The position numbers were made by a program, and so were the translations under genes. The notes under the pieces were generated by a model. It saw nothing but the letters and a program-made list of their open reading frames with translations. It was not told the DNA's origin and did no database searches. This document shows positions 31,477 through 45,110 of a stretch of DNA of 64,000 nt, one piece after another; the stretch's first letter is position 1, and each line of letters opens with the position of its first letter. The stretch comes from Protopterus annectens. Lineage: Eukaryota; Chordata; Ceratodontiformes; Protopteridae. The stretch spans positions 1,011,646 through 1,075,645 of the forward strand of contig NC_056734.1 in the NCBI RefSeq assembly GCF_019279795.1. The letters run 5' to 3'.

Positions 31477-31700
31477 AGCATTCTTCAGTAGGCTTGTAAT
31501 CATGTACCAGAATGTCTTACTGGAGCCATGTTTTTGAGTGAAGCAGGCAGCTGCTTCAATTGAGCCTGCAGGAGAACCTACCCAGTATCTGAGCAATAAA
31601 ACATGGCCATAATCACTGCCACATACAGCACCAGGAGGTGAAGTGACAAGTCTGGTTTCACAACCCTCAACAAAACTAATTCTAAACTTAAATGTCACTA
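31477..31700 (-). other. Candidate coding exon (unidentified)
   Basis: A 76-codon open stretch on the minus strand with balanced, non-repetitive composition ('VEGCETRLVTSPPGAVCGSD', 'YGHVLLLRYWVGSPAGSIEA', 'FTQKHGSSKTFWYMITSLLK'). At the lower-coordinate edge it ends ACAG|GTTAGT, a good splice-donor match at about 31,477. Upstream a TTTAAGTTTAG-type acceptor is possible but weak. I do not recognise the protein. It could be a host-gene exon or a chance frame. Confidence 0.3.
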
Positions 31701-32927
31701 TCCATAAATGGAAAACACAATAAATATTGTATAAAAATGACTAATAAGCCACTCTAAAACATTCTATAGTGACCACATCTTCTTAGTTGAACTAAAATCC
31801 GGCAGCAGAGTAAAGCAAAAAAAAAAAAACATGGTAGACTTTCTGGAAAACCGGACTACAAAGCAATTAGTGAAAAAATAGCAGTTAGCAATGTAAATTA
31901 CACTCCTCTACTAACACAAACACACAATGGAACTACTGCATGCTCAGAGTGCAGAAAAACTGGCAACTTGTAAAAACTAAACCTATAATACAAACACTAT
32001 ATATAAACCATGCAACATGGAAACAAGAGGTACATCAAATACATACTGTCCACTTAAATTTCTCCAGTAATGAAACCAAACATGAGATGCCATCAACAAT
32101 ACACAGTTTAAATCTGAATCTCCCAAACATAAAATGTTCACTTACCTGTAATGTCCAAGTGTATAATATAAATAATAATATATTCTTAGAGTAGCAATGC
32201 ACTTATATGACTGAGAGAGGAGTCCAAGAAAAATCGTGATCCGTAGAATGTAGACAGAGCAAAAACACATCCCAATCCATGATCGGATCTCTCATCTTCC
32301 CAATGGATGTTCCCCAGCCCACAGCAGTGTACAATAATAGCAAAAAAAAAAAAAAAACAAGACAGCAACATTTGGAAATGGATGTGAGATGACAAGACAC
32401 TAAATAATAGGTTAACAAAATTAAAACCCCTTGCATCATCAGACATACTCAGTTCTACAGTTATATCTACAATAATGCATTAATAACAGCACAAATAAAT
32501 GAAAATAACACATTTTCAGTCTTCCACTGTTTAGGCTGAATGTCTAACTCCAGGTTAACTTGGTGTTATGAACAGAAAGCATTTGATAAATATTGCACCC
32601 CTCAAGTGTTCATCTGTGGCACTTCTATATAACTAAGATGACATATACCAGTACTTTGACATTACACGAGTTACCTTTAAGTATCCCACTATACAGCATA
32701 TATGCTACAAATCTAACTCCCACCTCACAGCAAACAGTGATACTGTAGAATTTTTAATCACTAAATCAATAAAAAAAAGAACGAAATTAAAACTAAGATT
32801 TGAAAAATCTGTGTAGATAACTACTCATTCACAGTACAGTTAAAATAGTGAACTTGTAAGATAAATAAATCTATTACTACAAAGAACTACATTCTTTAGA
32901 CATAACATACTGCTACAAAAATATAGT

Positions 32928-32930
<3 letters not shown>
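31701..32930. other. No gene recognised
   Basis: AT-rich sequence with short A-runs at 31,818 and 32,341. A frame at 32,446-32,186 is hydrophobic and Phe-rich because it crosses an A-run, and is not convincing. Confidence 0.45.
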
Positions 32931-34214
<1,284 letters not shown>

Positions 34215-35592
34215 GAGTAAAATGATATATACTGATTTAGGTGGTCACTATTCGTCAGCATTACAAAGACACCTCAGTTTGCAGACCTTGGATCATACCA
34301 GCACCTGCACAACTGCATGGACTCAGCCATACCCAACAGAACTAAAACCTGCTCCTCAAGGAAACACAAACCTGGTCTGGTGAACATCCTCTGTCAACAG
34401 GCTTTACAACAAAAGGAAGACATTGTTGTACAAGGGTAAAATGGAGCAAATTCCAAATTGGGAAAACTCCCTCCTCAGCCTCAACAAGCAAATTAGATCA
34501 CTAGTGAAAACCTCCATAGGCAATTATGAATTGAAACTAGCCTCCACAACAAAGGAAAACCACAAAGCCTTTGGCAGTTATATCAGAAACCTCCATGGCA
34601 AAGCCCAGGTTTGTTCCGAATTAGTACTTAATGGTACCACTTACACTGATCCTGTTAACTTAGCCAACTTGCCAGCTGATAGGTTCAATGCAAACTTCAC
34701 CCCCCATCCCCCCTAAAGGCCCTTTCTACATCACTGATACTTGTCCTGCCCCTCGCATCTCCAGAGATCCAGTGTTAAAGGCCCTATCCAAGGCAAAGAA
34801 CACAGCTTCCATGGGACCTGATACTATCCCAGGCTGTATTATGCACCATCTCCAGCAAGAACTAGCTTTGCCATTGAGCACCCTAATCAACAACGTGGCC
34901 AAAGTGGTTAGAAAAACATTTTATATAGCCCACCTAATCATGAAGGGATTCACATCTAGATCAGGGGAGGTCATTGTGCCTCTTTACTCATCCCTTATCA
35001 GGCCCATAATTGAGTACAATGTCCCTTTTGGGATGTACCTTACCAGACACCTGCAGCAACTGGAAAGACCCCAAAAGTACCTCACCAAGAGGATCAAAGG
35101 GCTCAAACAGATGCCATGTGCTGCCCAGTTAAAGAAACTCCAGCTCTAATCAGTGGCATACCACCTGCTCAGAGGCGATCTGTGCCTGACGTATAAAGCC
35201 ATGTCCAATCCGGAATTAATGGACATGCTGCACCTCAGAAAATCCAAATCCCATCGAGCTATGCACTCGAGAGACTTGAACCTCAGCACTGAAATAAATA
35301 GGACATGCTGGAGGGACAGATTCATAACCCAGAGGCTCCCTTCACTCTGGAATAAAATCCCAGTCCAGGTTAGGCAGAGTCCCTCATTGACTCTCTTCAA
35401 GAGGAATCTTGATGAGTGGATGGGGGATCGTAGGTTTACCCCGGGTATCACTTCTGTGTCACTGTTAGACAGAGGCACGGTATACTAACCTCGAAAAAGG
35501 GCATAGCAAAATTAATTTAAAATGGGTGGCGAAAGCCAAACACACTCTGGCTAGGCTTATAAATGCCCTAGGGCAGATAGCCTAGTATGAAC
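34215..35592 (+). pseudogene. CR1-like LINE lacking its RT catalytic core
   Basis: The frame 34,423-34,716 covers the EN-RT linker ('SLNKQIRSLVKTSIGNYELK', 'ENHKAFGSYIRNLHGKAQVC'). The next frame, 34,688-35,149, starts normally ('LSKAKNTASMGPDTIPGCIM', 'LQQELALPLSTLI'), then jumps in frame to 'NNVAKVVRKTFYIAHLIMKG'. That skips roughly 300 residues including motifs A, B and C. The C-terminus continues at 35,153-35,488 ('FITQRLPSLWNKIPVQVRQS'). The 3' end is GGCTAGGCTTATAAATGCCC … AGCCTAGTATGAACCTATG at 35,556-35,600. Confidence 0.85.
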
Positions 35593-35862
35593 CTATGAAC
35601 CACAGTCCAGTTACAGGCTTCATTCTAGCAGAGTGGAGAGCTGCCACTTTCACTCCCTTGCACAAAGCTGATCACACTACTGACCCTGGAAACTATCTCC
35701 CCATTAGCTTGACAAATCTGACCTGTAAAGCTATGGAGCATATCAGTATGGATCACATAAATATACAAGGCCATAGGCAATCTCCAAGCACTTGACCACA
35801 CCCAGTTCGGATTCGTCAAAGGCAGGTGTTGCCTGTTGAACCTAATTGACTTGTGATGATCC
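35593..35862 (+). pseudogene. Displaced CR1-like RT fragment
   Basis: It starts directly after the 3' tail of the preceding copy. It encodes 'MNHSPVTGFILAEWRAATFT', 'PLHKADHTTDPGNYLPISLT' and 'NLTCKAMEHISMDHIN', exactly the region missing after 'LSTLI' in that copy. It then gives a frameshifted 'FGFVKGRCCLLNLID'. It ends near 35,862. Either an independent insertion or a rearranged piece of the neighbour. Confidence 0.75.
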
Positions 35863-36858
35863 ACACAGTAGTGTAGTACCTCCTAATGCTGCACTGCATC
35901 ACCAGTGATCCAATCCCCTGTAGTAGGAATAGAGCCCACAGGCTTCTGGTCTTCCAGCAATAAAGGCACATGTGCTACCTGTTGCATCATTGACACACTA
36001 AGGCAATGATTTAAAGATTTTATTTTCCTGAGCTGTGTAAAGGATCTTAATTGCCTAGACATAGCAAAGACTAACTGAGTTTAATGCTACTGGATGCCAA
36101 GAAAGCAAATATTAGAAAATGGAAATCAAAATCTGTACCACCCATAATGGAAGTTTTGAATACTGAAAGGTGACTTGAACTGGAGGTGGGATTGGCAGAA
36201 AAGTGAAGGAGTGCATTTCTTAGAAATAAATGGATTTTGTTAGAACAATACTCAGGTGGGCAAGTGCGTTTTAAGGGAAGGGAGGAATTATCAAATGTAT
36301 GTAATTTTGGAGTGAATGAAAACTGTTAAAAGAAAACATAAGTGTATACTACGCAACAATAGTAATGAAGTACTGTACCTACAGTTTGTTGCCTTTTCTC
36401 AATGCGAGTCCATGTTGCATTTGAAAATGTAATAATGTAATAAGGATGTTTAAACCTGTGTACCTTATAGAATGCTGCTTTCTGCTTTTATAATAAAGCT
36501 CTTGAATTAAAAAATGGTGTATAAGAGGATGGCTTATGGCCCTGTACGATAAGTTGACGTCTCAATGCAGAGAGAGTCCTTGATTGGAGCAACAGCAAAG
36601 GATAGTGTGCTGCAACAAAAGAGAACAGACTCCAGGTTTAATGAAGAAATTCAACAATCTTCCATTTGGAATCCAAAAAGATGGAAGTTGTAAGCCTTGG
36701 GCTGTGTTAAAATTTGTTTGAATTATTGGTGTGACATACAGAAAAGGTCCGTTGTATTGTCTCTGTTCCTGCAATACATAAAAGGAGAGTCTGCACAAGT
36801 GTTTTTTCCAATAAACTTTAATTAATGTTAAATTAGTCTGTGTGGCATTATTTTATAG

Positions 36859-36861
<3 letters not shown>
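35863..36861. other. No gene; two polyadenylation-like signals
   Basis: AATAAAGCTCTTGAATTAAA at about 36,492 and AATAAACTTTAATTAATG at about 36,811 look like transcript 3' ends or LTR-type R regions. I cannot find matching terminal repeats, so I do not call an LTR element. Confidence 0.3.

Positions 36862-36928
<67 letters not shown>
36862..36928. repeat. (TG)n microsatellite
   Basis: About 33 TG units followed by a short GA run. Confidence 0.95.
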
Positions 36929-36929
<1 letters not shown>

Positions 36930-37004
36930 AGAGAGAGAGTGCAGTTCTATTCTGAGTTTTTGCAAATGCTAGACATTAGCAGAAAAATCATAGGTAAATA
37001 GATG

Positions 37005-39120
37005 TTTACTAGGCTAATGACCACAAGGCCTTTTTAAGCCTAGACATGCATCCCAAATCTCTGACAAGTTCTGATACCCTTGATAAGTGTAAGCATCAAC
37101 CTGGGAGATAAACCATTTACAGGTTGCCTGTGTCCGTTACAGACATAGGTGTCAAACAAGGGATACATTTCTGGTTTCCCATCCAATTGTCCAAGTTGCA
37201 CTTGAATTGGGTTAGGGAGGATCTCTGCTTCACATGGATGGGGAGCCTGTTCCATAGACAGGGTAGTTTCTGGGATACATACCTATTTCTCCAGCAGGTC
37301 CTATTTATATTACAGGCAAGATTTAAGTCTTTAGAACAGGTAATTCTGGTACTGTTTGTTTTGTGGATATTCAGGAGGCCCGTCAGAATGGGATCTGACA
37401 ATGCCCTGTACGCCAGGCATAGATCATCCCTCAAAAGTCTATAAGAAATAGAATACAGGGATAGTGCCTTGAGGTAGTCTGCATAGGACATTTTACTTAT
37501 GCCCTGTATTCTTTTAATGAGGAACCTCTGTGGATGTTCCAATTTTTGTATATGCCTGGTTAGGTACATATCAAAGGGAGCATTGTACTCGATAGGTCTG
37601 ATGAGTGCTGAATACAGTGGAATAATGACTTCCTTGGACTTAGATGCCATACTTTTGTTTATAAGTTGCACATCATAGAATGATTTCCTGACCACTGTAG
37701 ACAAATGATGTCTCAAAGACTTGATTACTATCTATGTGTGTCCCTACATCCCTGATTACTGGGTCAACTCTAAGGGGTGTACTGTCAATTTGATAGTTAT
37801 CAGGGATGGATGGGTTCCCAAAGGATACTATTACGCATTTCTTGGCATTTAGCTTTAGTCCATGACTCTGGCACCAGTTGTTGGTGTGTATCAGCCCCTG
37901 CTGGAGAACATTTGTGTCAGTGTGATATTCAATGACATCGGCCAGAGACCACTGAAATTGTCCTTGACTTCTGAGAAGTAAATGCCAAAAAGGAGCGGCC
38001 CAAGGACTGATCTCGGAGGGACTCCACTTGTGAATGGCCTCTTTGTAGAGGTGGAGTCCTCAATTCTAACTTCTTGGGTCCTGTTTGTTTGCAAGTTGGC
38101 CATCCACTGAGTCACATACCGGTTTGTACATAACCTCTTGAATTTCCCAAAACTGCCCAAGTGGGTTATTCTATCAAATGCCTTGGCCATGTCAAGGTAA
38201 GCAATGTGAACAATTCTGCCCTCATCCATTGCTTTGGTGACCTTCTCAAAGAAGTCCACCAGGCTAAGTAGGCATGATCTGCCCTTGACGAAACCAAACT
38301 GAGTTATATCTAGTGTCTGGAGGTTTACTTTTTCTCTGTATTGATCATCTCCATGATAATTCTTTAAATGGCTTTACATATAAGACTAGTGAGACTTATG
38401 GGTCTGTAGTTTCCAGGGTCTGTAGATGGCCCATCTTTGGGCAAAGGGATGACTACTGCCATTCTCTATTAATGAGGCACAACGGAGGCTACAGTTTAAT
38501 AGTAATTCAAAGGCCCTGATAAGCCATGTTTCATGCTATTTTAGAAGGCATCCTGGGATATTGTCTGGCTGACTGATGCAGTGTTCTTGCTCTTAGAGAT
38601 AGCAATGAGAACCTGTTCCCTAGTGATAGTAGGGGGAGTTATATTTCATGATATTTCCTGAGAGAAGGTTGAGGGGGAGATGGGTAAAGTTGGAGCTGAA
38701 TTTATCAGCTAGGAGGTTTGCTATATAGATGTCTCTTTTTGCAATGAGCTCTGCACACAACTGTGTATTGCCTTTTGGGTTGTGGACATAGCCACAGAAC
38801 CCTTTGTGGTTGTCTTTGGCCTGGGAGGCCAAACTTACCTCAAATTTGCCTTCAGTAGAATTTGTCCTCTGTGTTGTTTGTTTACTTGGATTTGATTGCT
38901 ATTTTCTTGCAGGGTGCTGCACCTCCAAATTTTTGTCACATTTTTCTTCCTTCTGATATACAGCCTACTGAGTTTGTGATTCCACCAGGATGGCTTGTTT
39001 TTTGAGTTAGTTCTGTACTTCTTCCTGGTGGGTACAACTGCCTCATAAATTTCTGCTACCCTTACAAAAATACAGGGTCAACTACTTCCACACCAAATGG
39101 TTATCCCTGATACCCAGTCC
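37005..39120 (-). pseudogene. CR1-like LINE, second subfamily, minus strand
   Basis: Minus-strand blocks, 5' to 3': 'ASQAKDNHKGFCGYVHNPKG' (38,832-38,620), a degraded RT start, then 38,259-37,891 with motif A 'VHIAYLDMAKAFDRITHL', 'VTQWMANLQTNRTQEV' and motif B 'PPRSVLGPLLFGIYFSEV'. The C-terminus (37,716-37,117) includes 'SVVRKSFYDVQLINKSM', 'RFLIKRIQGISKMSYADYLK' and 'RLLRDDLCLAYRALSDP'. Residues differ from the 53-kb copy more than other copies do, suggesting another subfamily. The 3' end is at about 37,005; the 5' end is fuzzy near 39,100. Confidence 0.85.
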
Positions 39121-39942
39121 TTTTCAGTGGCCTCAGTTGGAGACAAAATAATGCATACATACACACATACAAACATACATACATACATCCTTAAATACAT
39201 AAATAAAGTTGGACTGAAGTTCTAATAATGAAAAAAGTAATCTGTGACAAATGTCACCCACCAGAGAGCATCTGCCATCTTCAAATGGACCAAACCACAA
39301 CACAAAATATCAGCTCATTATTCCCTATCTCTATTTATTTTAATACAATTCCCAACTATCTTTACCCCTCCCATACTGCTTTGCACCAAATCCATATATA
39401 AGCACAACCCTCCCAAATAGCACCTATCTATTTTGCCTTGTATCTTTTTCTTTTCCCAATTAAACTCTCATCTCTTCCTATTTTGACTATTTCTTCATAC
39501 TCTAGCCTTTAATACCACGGTATTCTCTACATTCCACAGAAAATACCAGGACAACATACTTCTCTTCTTGTATAGAAAATACTTGTCACCTTTTTTACCC
39601 TCCTCCAGCTATCAGAATCCATCATCACTGAATCTCCTGCTGTCCTGCAACTTCTTGTTTCACTCTTCATTTCTTCTTCCCCACTATCAGACTTGTATAA
39701 AATACATATACCATTAGTTAATAATGCTACTATTCAGCTTCTCCTCTATCCTTCTCTTTCTACTATGCCATTTTTTCAGCCTACCATAAATCAATAATAT
39801 CTCACAACATATCACAATTGCGAACGCACACTAGCATTTGCTGTTGTGAATGTGGCATCTTTTTTTCGCTCATACAAATCTTTGAAAACATACTTTTGCA
39901 TATATGAGTGTCTCACAATGCAGCCACGACATTTTAAAGGTA

Positions 39943-40003
<61 letters not shown>

Positions 40004-40189
40004 TAGATATACATGTGTATATCTATATGTATGTGTGCATTGGATGAACTACATCCCTGGCTCGAAGTCTGTGCTCTAAAGTTTGTTCTTTAACATGATG
40101 AGGCTCTCTGCCTGTTGACATGCAGATTCACCTCTGTTTGTGTGATGACTATGCTAATTAGGGTTCAGCTTATTATTATTGTTTTTTAA
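39121..40189. other. No gene; pyrimidine-rich stretch and simple repeats
   Basis: An ACAT-type tetranucleotide run at about 39,151-39,190 is followed by ~600 bp of C/T-rich DNA without motifs. A (TA)n run spans about 39,947-40,000. Confidence 0.6.
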
Positions 40190-41150
40190 TTAATTAATGT
40201 ATTTATTTGTTTTAAAATTTAATAACCAGATAAGGGAGCTGGTCTACTGATCCTTTTCAGTCATGACCTGGGTAGAGAAAAGATCTCATATTAATGAAAA
40301 TATTCTGACAAGATAACAATATAAAAGCATTAATACAAAACACTGACATGTATATACATATGTTACATCAGTTAGTTCAGTTTGCTGCAAGTCATATCTG
40401 TTTACATAAGGAAGTTTCCTGTGCAGCAAGACAGCTGCAGTGTATATACATATGGTTGGAAATACTTACAGAATGTAACCGTTTGCAAGAAGTTAGGTAA
40501 ACATTATATAGTCATGAGCCAGTGTCACAGAAATGGATGCAGTTAGATTCCTTATACAGGATTTGCTTAAACTGTTTTTTGAAAGATCCTAGTGTTATAG
40601 AATTTCTGTGTGTAAGGAGTTCCACTTAAAACAGTCCAGTTCTGGAGAGGGTCTTTTTCCCAGAAATACAAACAATGAAAAAATTGTATTTCTAACTATA
40701 TTTAATAATGCAACAGTTAAACAGAATACAGTTTTCAAACTAGTAGATACTCATGCATTTTAATAGCATGTTTCTATTCAAAAATTGCATCTCTGAAAAT
40801 AGGCACACACTGGTTTGTCTAAATAGCTCTTCACATTAATCTTCTGTCTGACTGCAAGTGCGATTGTGTCTACTTGCATGCTTCTAAAGGAGTAGTTTGG
40901 TTCCCTGACTTGGAGTACTGTTTTAGGGTGGGGTGAGAGAGGTAACCTTGTGTAAGTGTTTTAAAGATAATAGTACTAAATAAGAAAATGGCTCTGTTGG
41001 CAACAGGAAGCCAATGGGCCTTTTCATATAGGTTGCAGTGGGGACCATTTTCAACTGTGAGAATAGCTACTGGCATCCTATGCATGGAAGAAAAGTGCCA
41101 TCAGAATTACAGTGGCATGGGGCTCCTCAATCCTGACCTCCTTCACTGAT
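40190..41150 (-). pseudogene. Old L2-like LINE 3' fragment, minus strand
   Basis: Minus strand. 41,085-40,870 encodes 'EKAHWLPVANRAIFLFSTII' and 'FKTLTQGYLSHPTLKQYSK', matching the LHWLPVxxRIxFKIxxLxFK block of L2 C-termini. Farther down, 40,640-40,560 gives a degraded 'LFSGTPYTQKFYNTRIFQK' (WNSLPxxIR… equivalent). The end, at about 40,230, resembles a CCTGGTTATT-type L2 tail. Very decayed. Confidence 0.65.
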
Positions 41151-42499
41151 GGGAGGATGAAATTAAATAGACATCACCTCTCTACTGTAAGTTGGACACT
41201 TTTTTCCCCTCTCACTCTGCCTGTGGGCATTGCAATCTGGCATTCTCCCTTTTTCCTCATGATGTGGTGTTAACTTTTTTTTTTATGTTATCTCTCATTA
41301 TTATTGCATAATAGATAGTTGCTATTACTCTGAAAATGGTTGACCTATAGGGCTGTATCTTGGAGAGCTAAGGCATAACTAAAGACTAGGACCCCAGATT
41401 TCCTTTCAGTCACAGTCAAGGTCAGACACAGAATTCTGGGACTAGGTCATGTAGTTGTTTCTTCCTGCAGTTTTTTGAAGTACTAGGAACAGACTCATTA
41501 TTGTATTACACTGTGATTTTTATCTGTATTTTGCTAATCCCAGATTATTTATGGGGAGCTTGTATGAGCTTTCTCTGAACATGAATGATATGACAAATGT
41601 GACGTGGGACAGCTATACTGCATTTTGGAAATGGTCAATATTGCATTTAAACTTAGTTTTAGGACCTCCAAATAAGCAAGTATTATTAGTTTTGTTTTTT
41701 TGCCATAAACTGTGAACGTGGAAAGGATTTGCTAAATTTTAAATTTCCAACAAATGACAACATACTGTCTTGTTTTGAACTTTATATTTACTTATTGTTA
41801 TTTTTGTTTATTATTAGTGATGGTACATTTGTACAATTTGTGTTGTAGTGCAGTTTAAATACCTGTGCTATCACTGCATGTTTTCACAACAGTAGGATCT
41901 TATTTTCATAGTTGACAAATTTTAAAAAGGCCATTTGGATGTGAACTGTATAACACACATGCAGAAAGATAACATTGAGCTGCCCCAAAATTTGTGAATT
42001 TTCATGTCAAGTAATTAAAACATATTCAGGGATACTGATTAGCTGTTGTTTGGTTCAGCCCTTGAATGAGAAAGCACTACTCATGCTGTTAACATGAAAA
42101 GTTAGAAAACGTGTCTGCAACGGGCTCTGGCTGTGTTAGTCTGACTGAGATTTAATCATTTGTTCAGCTGTGTGTTAATGTTTTTTATGGGCATATTTGG
42201 CTCTTCTCTCCATTTGATAATATGAAGTTTTATTTTCAAGTCAATAAGATAAACATTTCAATATTTGGGAATGTTTTAGACTCAAGTCAAAATTGGGTAT
42301 ATCTGGGAACGTTTTTTTGCGAGGAAACAGTTAGCTGAATAAACTATTCCTTTAACCTTCTTGGGTGAAACTCCTAGCCTGCTATAACTGTTTTATGAAA
42401 TAATTTACAGAAGTTGAAGGGTTTACTTGCCTACAGTGAAATATTTAATAACATAAGTAAATGCACAAATTTGTTTTCTTCTCTTTTTTTCTATATTTT
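41151..42499. other. No gene recognised
   Basis: AT-rich DNA with T-runs and no supported feature. Confidence 0.45.
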
Positions 42500-42518
42500 A
42501 CCATTTTGTATTCAACCT

Positions 42519-42734
42519 CTGCGGTAGCGTTGTCGCCTCACAGTTAGACGTTGCCCGTTCGATTCTCAGTTAGAGCGTCTTCTGTGTGGCGACATGCATT
42601 AATGGGCATTCCTTCATTGAAGGTTGTGGGTTAGGCCCAGCAAGCAAGCACGTAAAACTCTACTGCCAATCATTAGCAGACCGGAGTTCCGCTGTGGCGA
42701 CCCCTAACCGGGAAAAGTCGAAAGACACAAACAA
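42519..42734 (+). mobile_element. tRNA-headed SINE, copy 3 (internally deleted)
   Basis: A 216-bp insertion with a perfect 19-bp TSD (accattttgtattcaacct at 42,500-42,518 and 42,735-42,753). Head GCGGTAGCGTTGTCGCCTC with B-box-like CCGTTCGATTCTC. The conserved central block is mostly missing. Tail CCGCTGTGGCGACCCCTAAC, CGGGAAAAGTCGAAAG, then a CAAA-type end. Same family as 979-1265 and 1614-1942. Confidence 0.9.
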
Positions 42735-42753
42735 ACCATTTTGTATTCAACCT

Positions 42754-44666
42754 AGTCAATGCTCCCCCAAGACTTTGAGACTGTGGTACATGGTGGTTGC
42801 TTTGGTACCTTATGGTCTCAAACTATTTGTTGTTGCTAATGCCGACTATGTTATGTTTGGGAGTGAATGTAACATCTTAACGGTCTGCATGGCGTTGCTT
42901 ACAAATGAGTGGCTGCACTGTGAATGGCATAGAAAAAGTTTTACTTAAGTGCTTTATAGTTTGGGTGCTTGCACAGATAGAGTGACAGGCGAAAAGCAGG
43001 GATGTACATGTTAGAACAAGAAACACTGTCAGTCGAAGGGGAAGACAGACAACTGGTAACAAAAGCATAGGGAAGGACCATAGTATAAGTGAAGGTGCAA
43101 TTGCTGGAGATTGGCAGTCCTTATTCTTTAGTAGTTAAAGGCACCCATAAAAAAGTTTTCCTCTTGTTAATCATCTAAGGAATAAACTATGTATATAGAG
43201 AAAGAGAACTAGAAGCTGCTAGCGACCATTTGCCACTTGAGTCTTTCACATAGGTGTGTACACATTAATACTCCATCAGTATCAGGTCAAGAAATAAAAC
43301 ATACTAATGAACTTATGTCCAGAGGGACAATGAAAAAGGTGGAAATGGGCAGCTTCTAAGGCAATAACATCCTAATATTGCTCTTCCATTCTTAGAAGAG
43401 TGTTAAAATAACAGGCTGTGCATTAGCACAGATTTTCTGAAGTATGTGACATCTGAAACTCGGTTGTCTGCCAAACTTCGCTATTGCATTCTTTTTTTTT
43501 TTTTGAATATTGCAAGTTTAATAAGGAATCATGAAAATATAGGGCAATGTCATGGACCTTGCACATAATTAGTTGACTATCAGAAACTTACTGCGGATTA
43601 CTGACTTGCAGCAGGAGTAGCATCAGCTCATTTAGCTGCTCCGTGATCGCTGTTTTCAGCTTCTTTAACTTTGCGAGTAAACTGCAGTTCCCGGTTGCCG
43701 ATCACACTACATTTAATACAATCCATGTTTGCAATTGCACTACAGTGTGATCCGGACACAGGAGCTGGCACTTTCTTTTAACTTTAATTAACTAAAACAT
43801 GCAATTCCAACTTTTGGATTACATAGCATGCAATGTGATCGACTACCGGCAACTGCAGCTTACTTGCTGTTTATAGCGATCCAAAAGAGTGTTTTTTGTT
43901 AGACAAAATGTAAATGCCAGTACCTGTTTGCCGATTGTGTACAGTGCAGACAGGACTGATAACAACCGGCAGCTGCAATTTACAATCAAAGTTATGCACA
44001 CACAAAAAAAAAGAATCACCAGACATATTCTGACTTGATGCAAAGAATGCCCCCCTGAACAATGAAAGCTGCTGATATAAGGAAATATGTAAATATGTAT
44101 TCCTAAACACGCAGAAACTGTAAAAAATGGAGAATATTAAACTTGGAAGTGGAAATACATCCACTTCTTAGAGGAACGCAAAATGGAAAGATAATTCACA
44201 GTGGGAAGAGAAACAAGACCGGAACTGAGGGCTTACAGGAACAAAGACATTGTGGGTGGGGAATTTAAGTGACGTACTTAAAGTGGGCATTAGTTGGTTA
44301 GCCTAAAGTTGGACCCGAATTTTAAACACTGGGATTGTCCCTTTAAGAAAAAAAGTTTAAAAAGTGTAAAAATGAAAATTAGTAGTATGTGACAGTAATG
44401 CATTATAAGGCACTACATGGAGTATGTACAATGGTAGACTGTTGTGGTTGCTAAGGAGGCAGGGCCTGGAACTGTGTAGTTCCCAGGTTGTGTGCATGGA
44501 TCTCTGTGCATATGAGCTGGGGTTACTGAATAGCACAAATGGCTATCCGTGTCCACAGATCCCACCTGTATAGCAGAGAACCATGTTGCTGTCCACATAA
44601 GAGATAGCTGACATCAAAAGGGTGTGTGTCCTCATCTTTTTAAGCTCATTGTAGCACAGTGGTGCT
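42754..44666. other. No gene; degenerate repeated blocks at 43.68-43.99 kb
   Basis: Three related blocks occur in mixed orientation: CAGTTCCCGGTTGCCGATC near 43,685, GATCGACTACCGGCAACTG near 43,838 and AACAACCGGCAGCTGCAAT near 43,962. A similar block is in the TIR element at about 30,120. This suggests a decayed DNA transposon. A 13-15-nt T-run lies at 43,490. No reading frame is convincing. Confidence 0.4.
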
Positions 44667-44885
44667 TGTTTGCATGGAGCGCCACTCTGATGAGCGTGGG
44701 GGGGGGGAGTGTACAATGTTTGCTAAGCTTTGTTTATCTTCGGGGTGCGTGTTTCAGGAGGTTTCAGCATGTTTGCATGGTGTGCCGCTGTGCTCAATTG
44801 GGGGGCATGTACAATGGCTGCTGAGCATTGTTTCCCTTTGCGGCTCATGTTTGCACTGTGTGCCACAGTGCTGAGCAAGGAAGGG
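44667..44885 (+). repeat. Degenerate tandem repeat, ~80-103-bp units
   Basis: TGTTTGCATGG/TGTTTGCACTG recurs at 44,667, 44,770 and 44,848. Each is followed by a GCCAC(A/T)-GTGCTGAG-like and TACAATG-TTTGC(T/T)-like block. It lies directly upstream of the Harbinger transposase. Confidence 0.6.
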
Positions 44886-45110
44886 TTATAAAAAAAAATT
44901 GGCTGATAAAGGCAATGAGATCTTAATTACTGATGACCCCTGTTCCACTTGAACTAAAGCCATTAACTATCCTTAATGATGTACTTGGCAGGTGGAGTGC
45001 ATCATAGGTAGCCAATCACAAAGGCTGCACCTAGAGCAGAACACTATAAAGATTGCAGAAACCCTACAATCTGATTTCACCCCCATACTCTGTACCACTG
45101 GAGTACAGGC

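Noticed and set aside
36350..36840. Solo LTR or retroviral LTR
   Set aside because: Two AATAAA signals are suggestive, but no TG…CA ends, TSD or partner repeat could be found.
44672..44720. CTCTGATGAGCG as a hammerhead core
   Set aside because: A G-run follows instead of stem II and no GAA closes it; also part of a degenerate tandem repeat.
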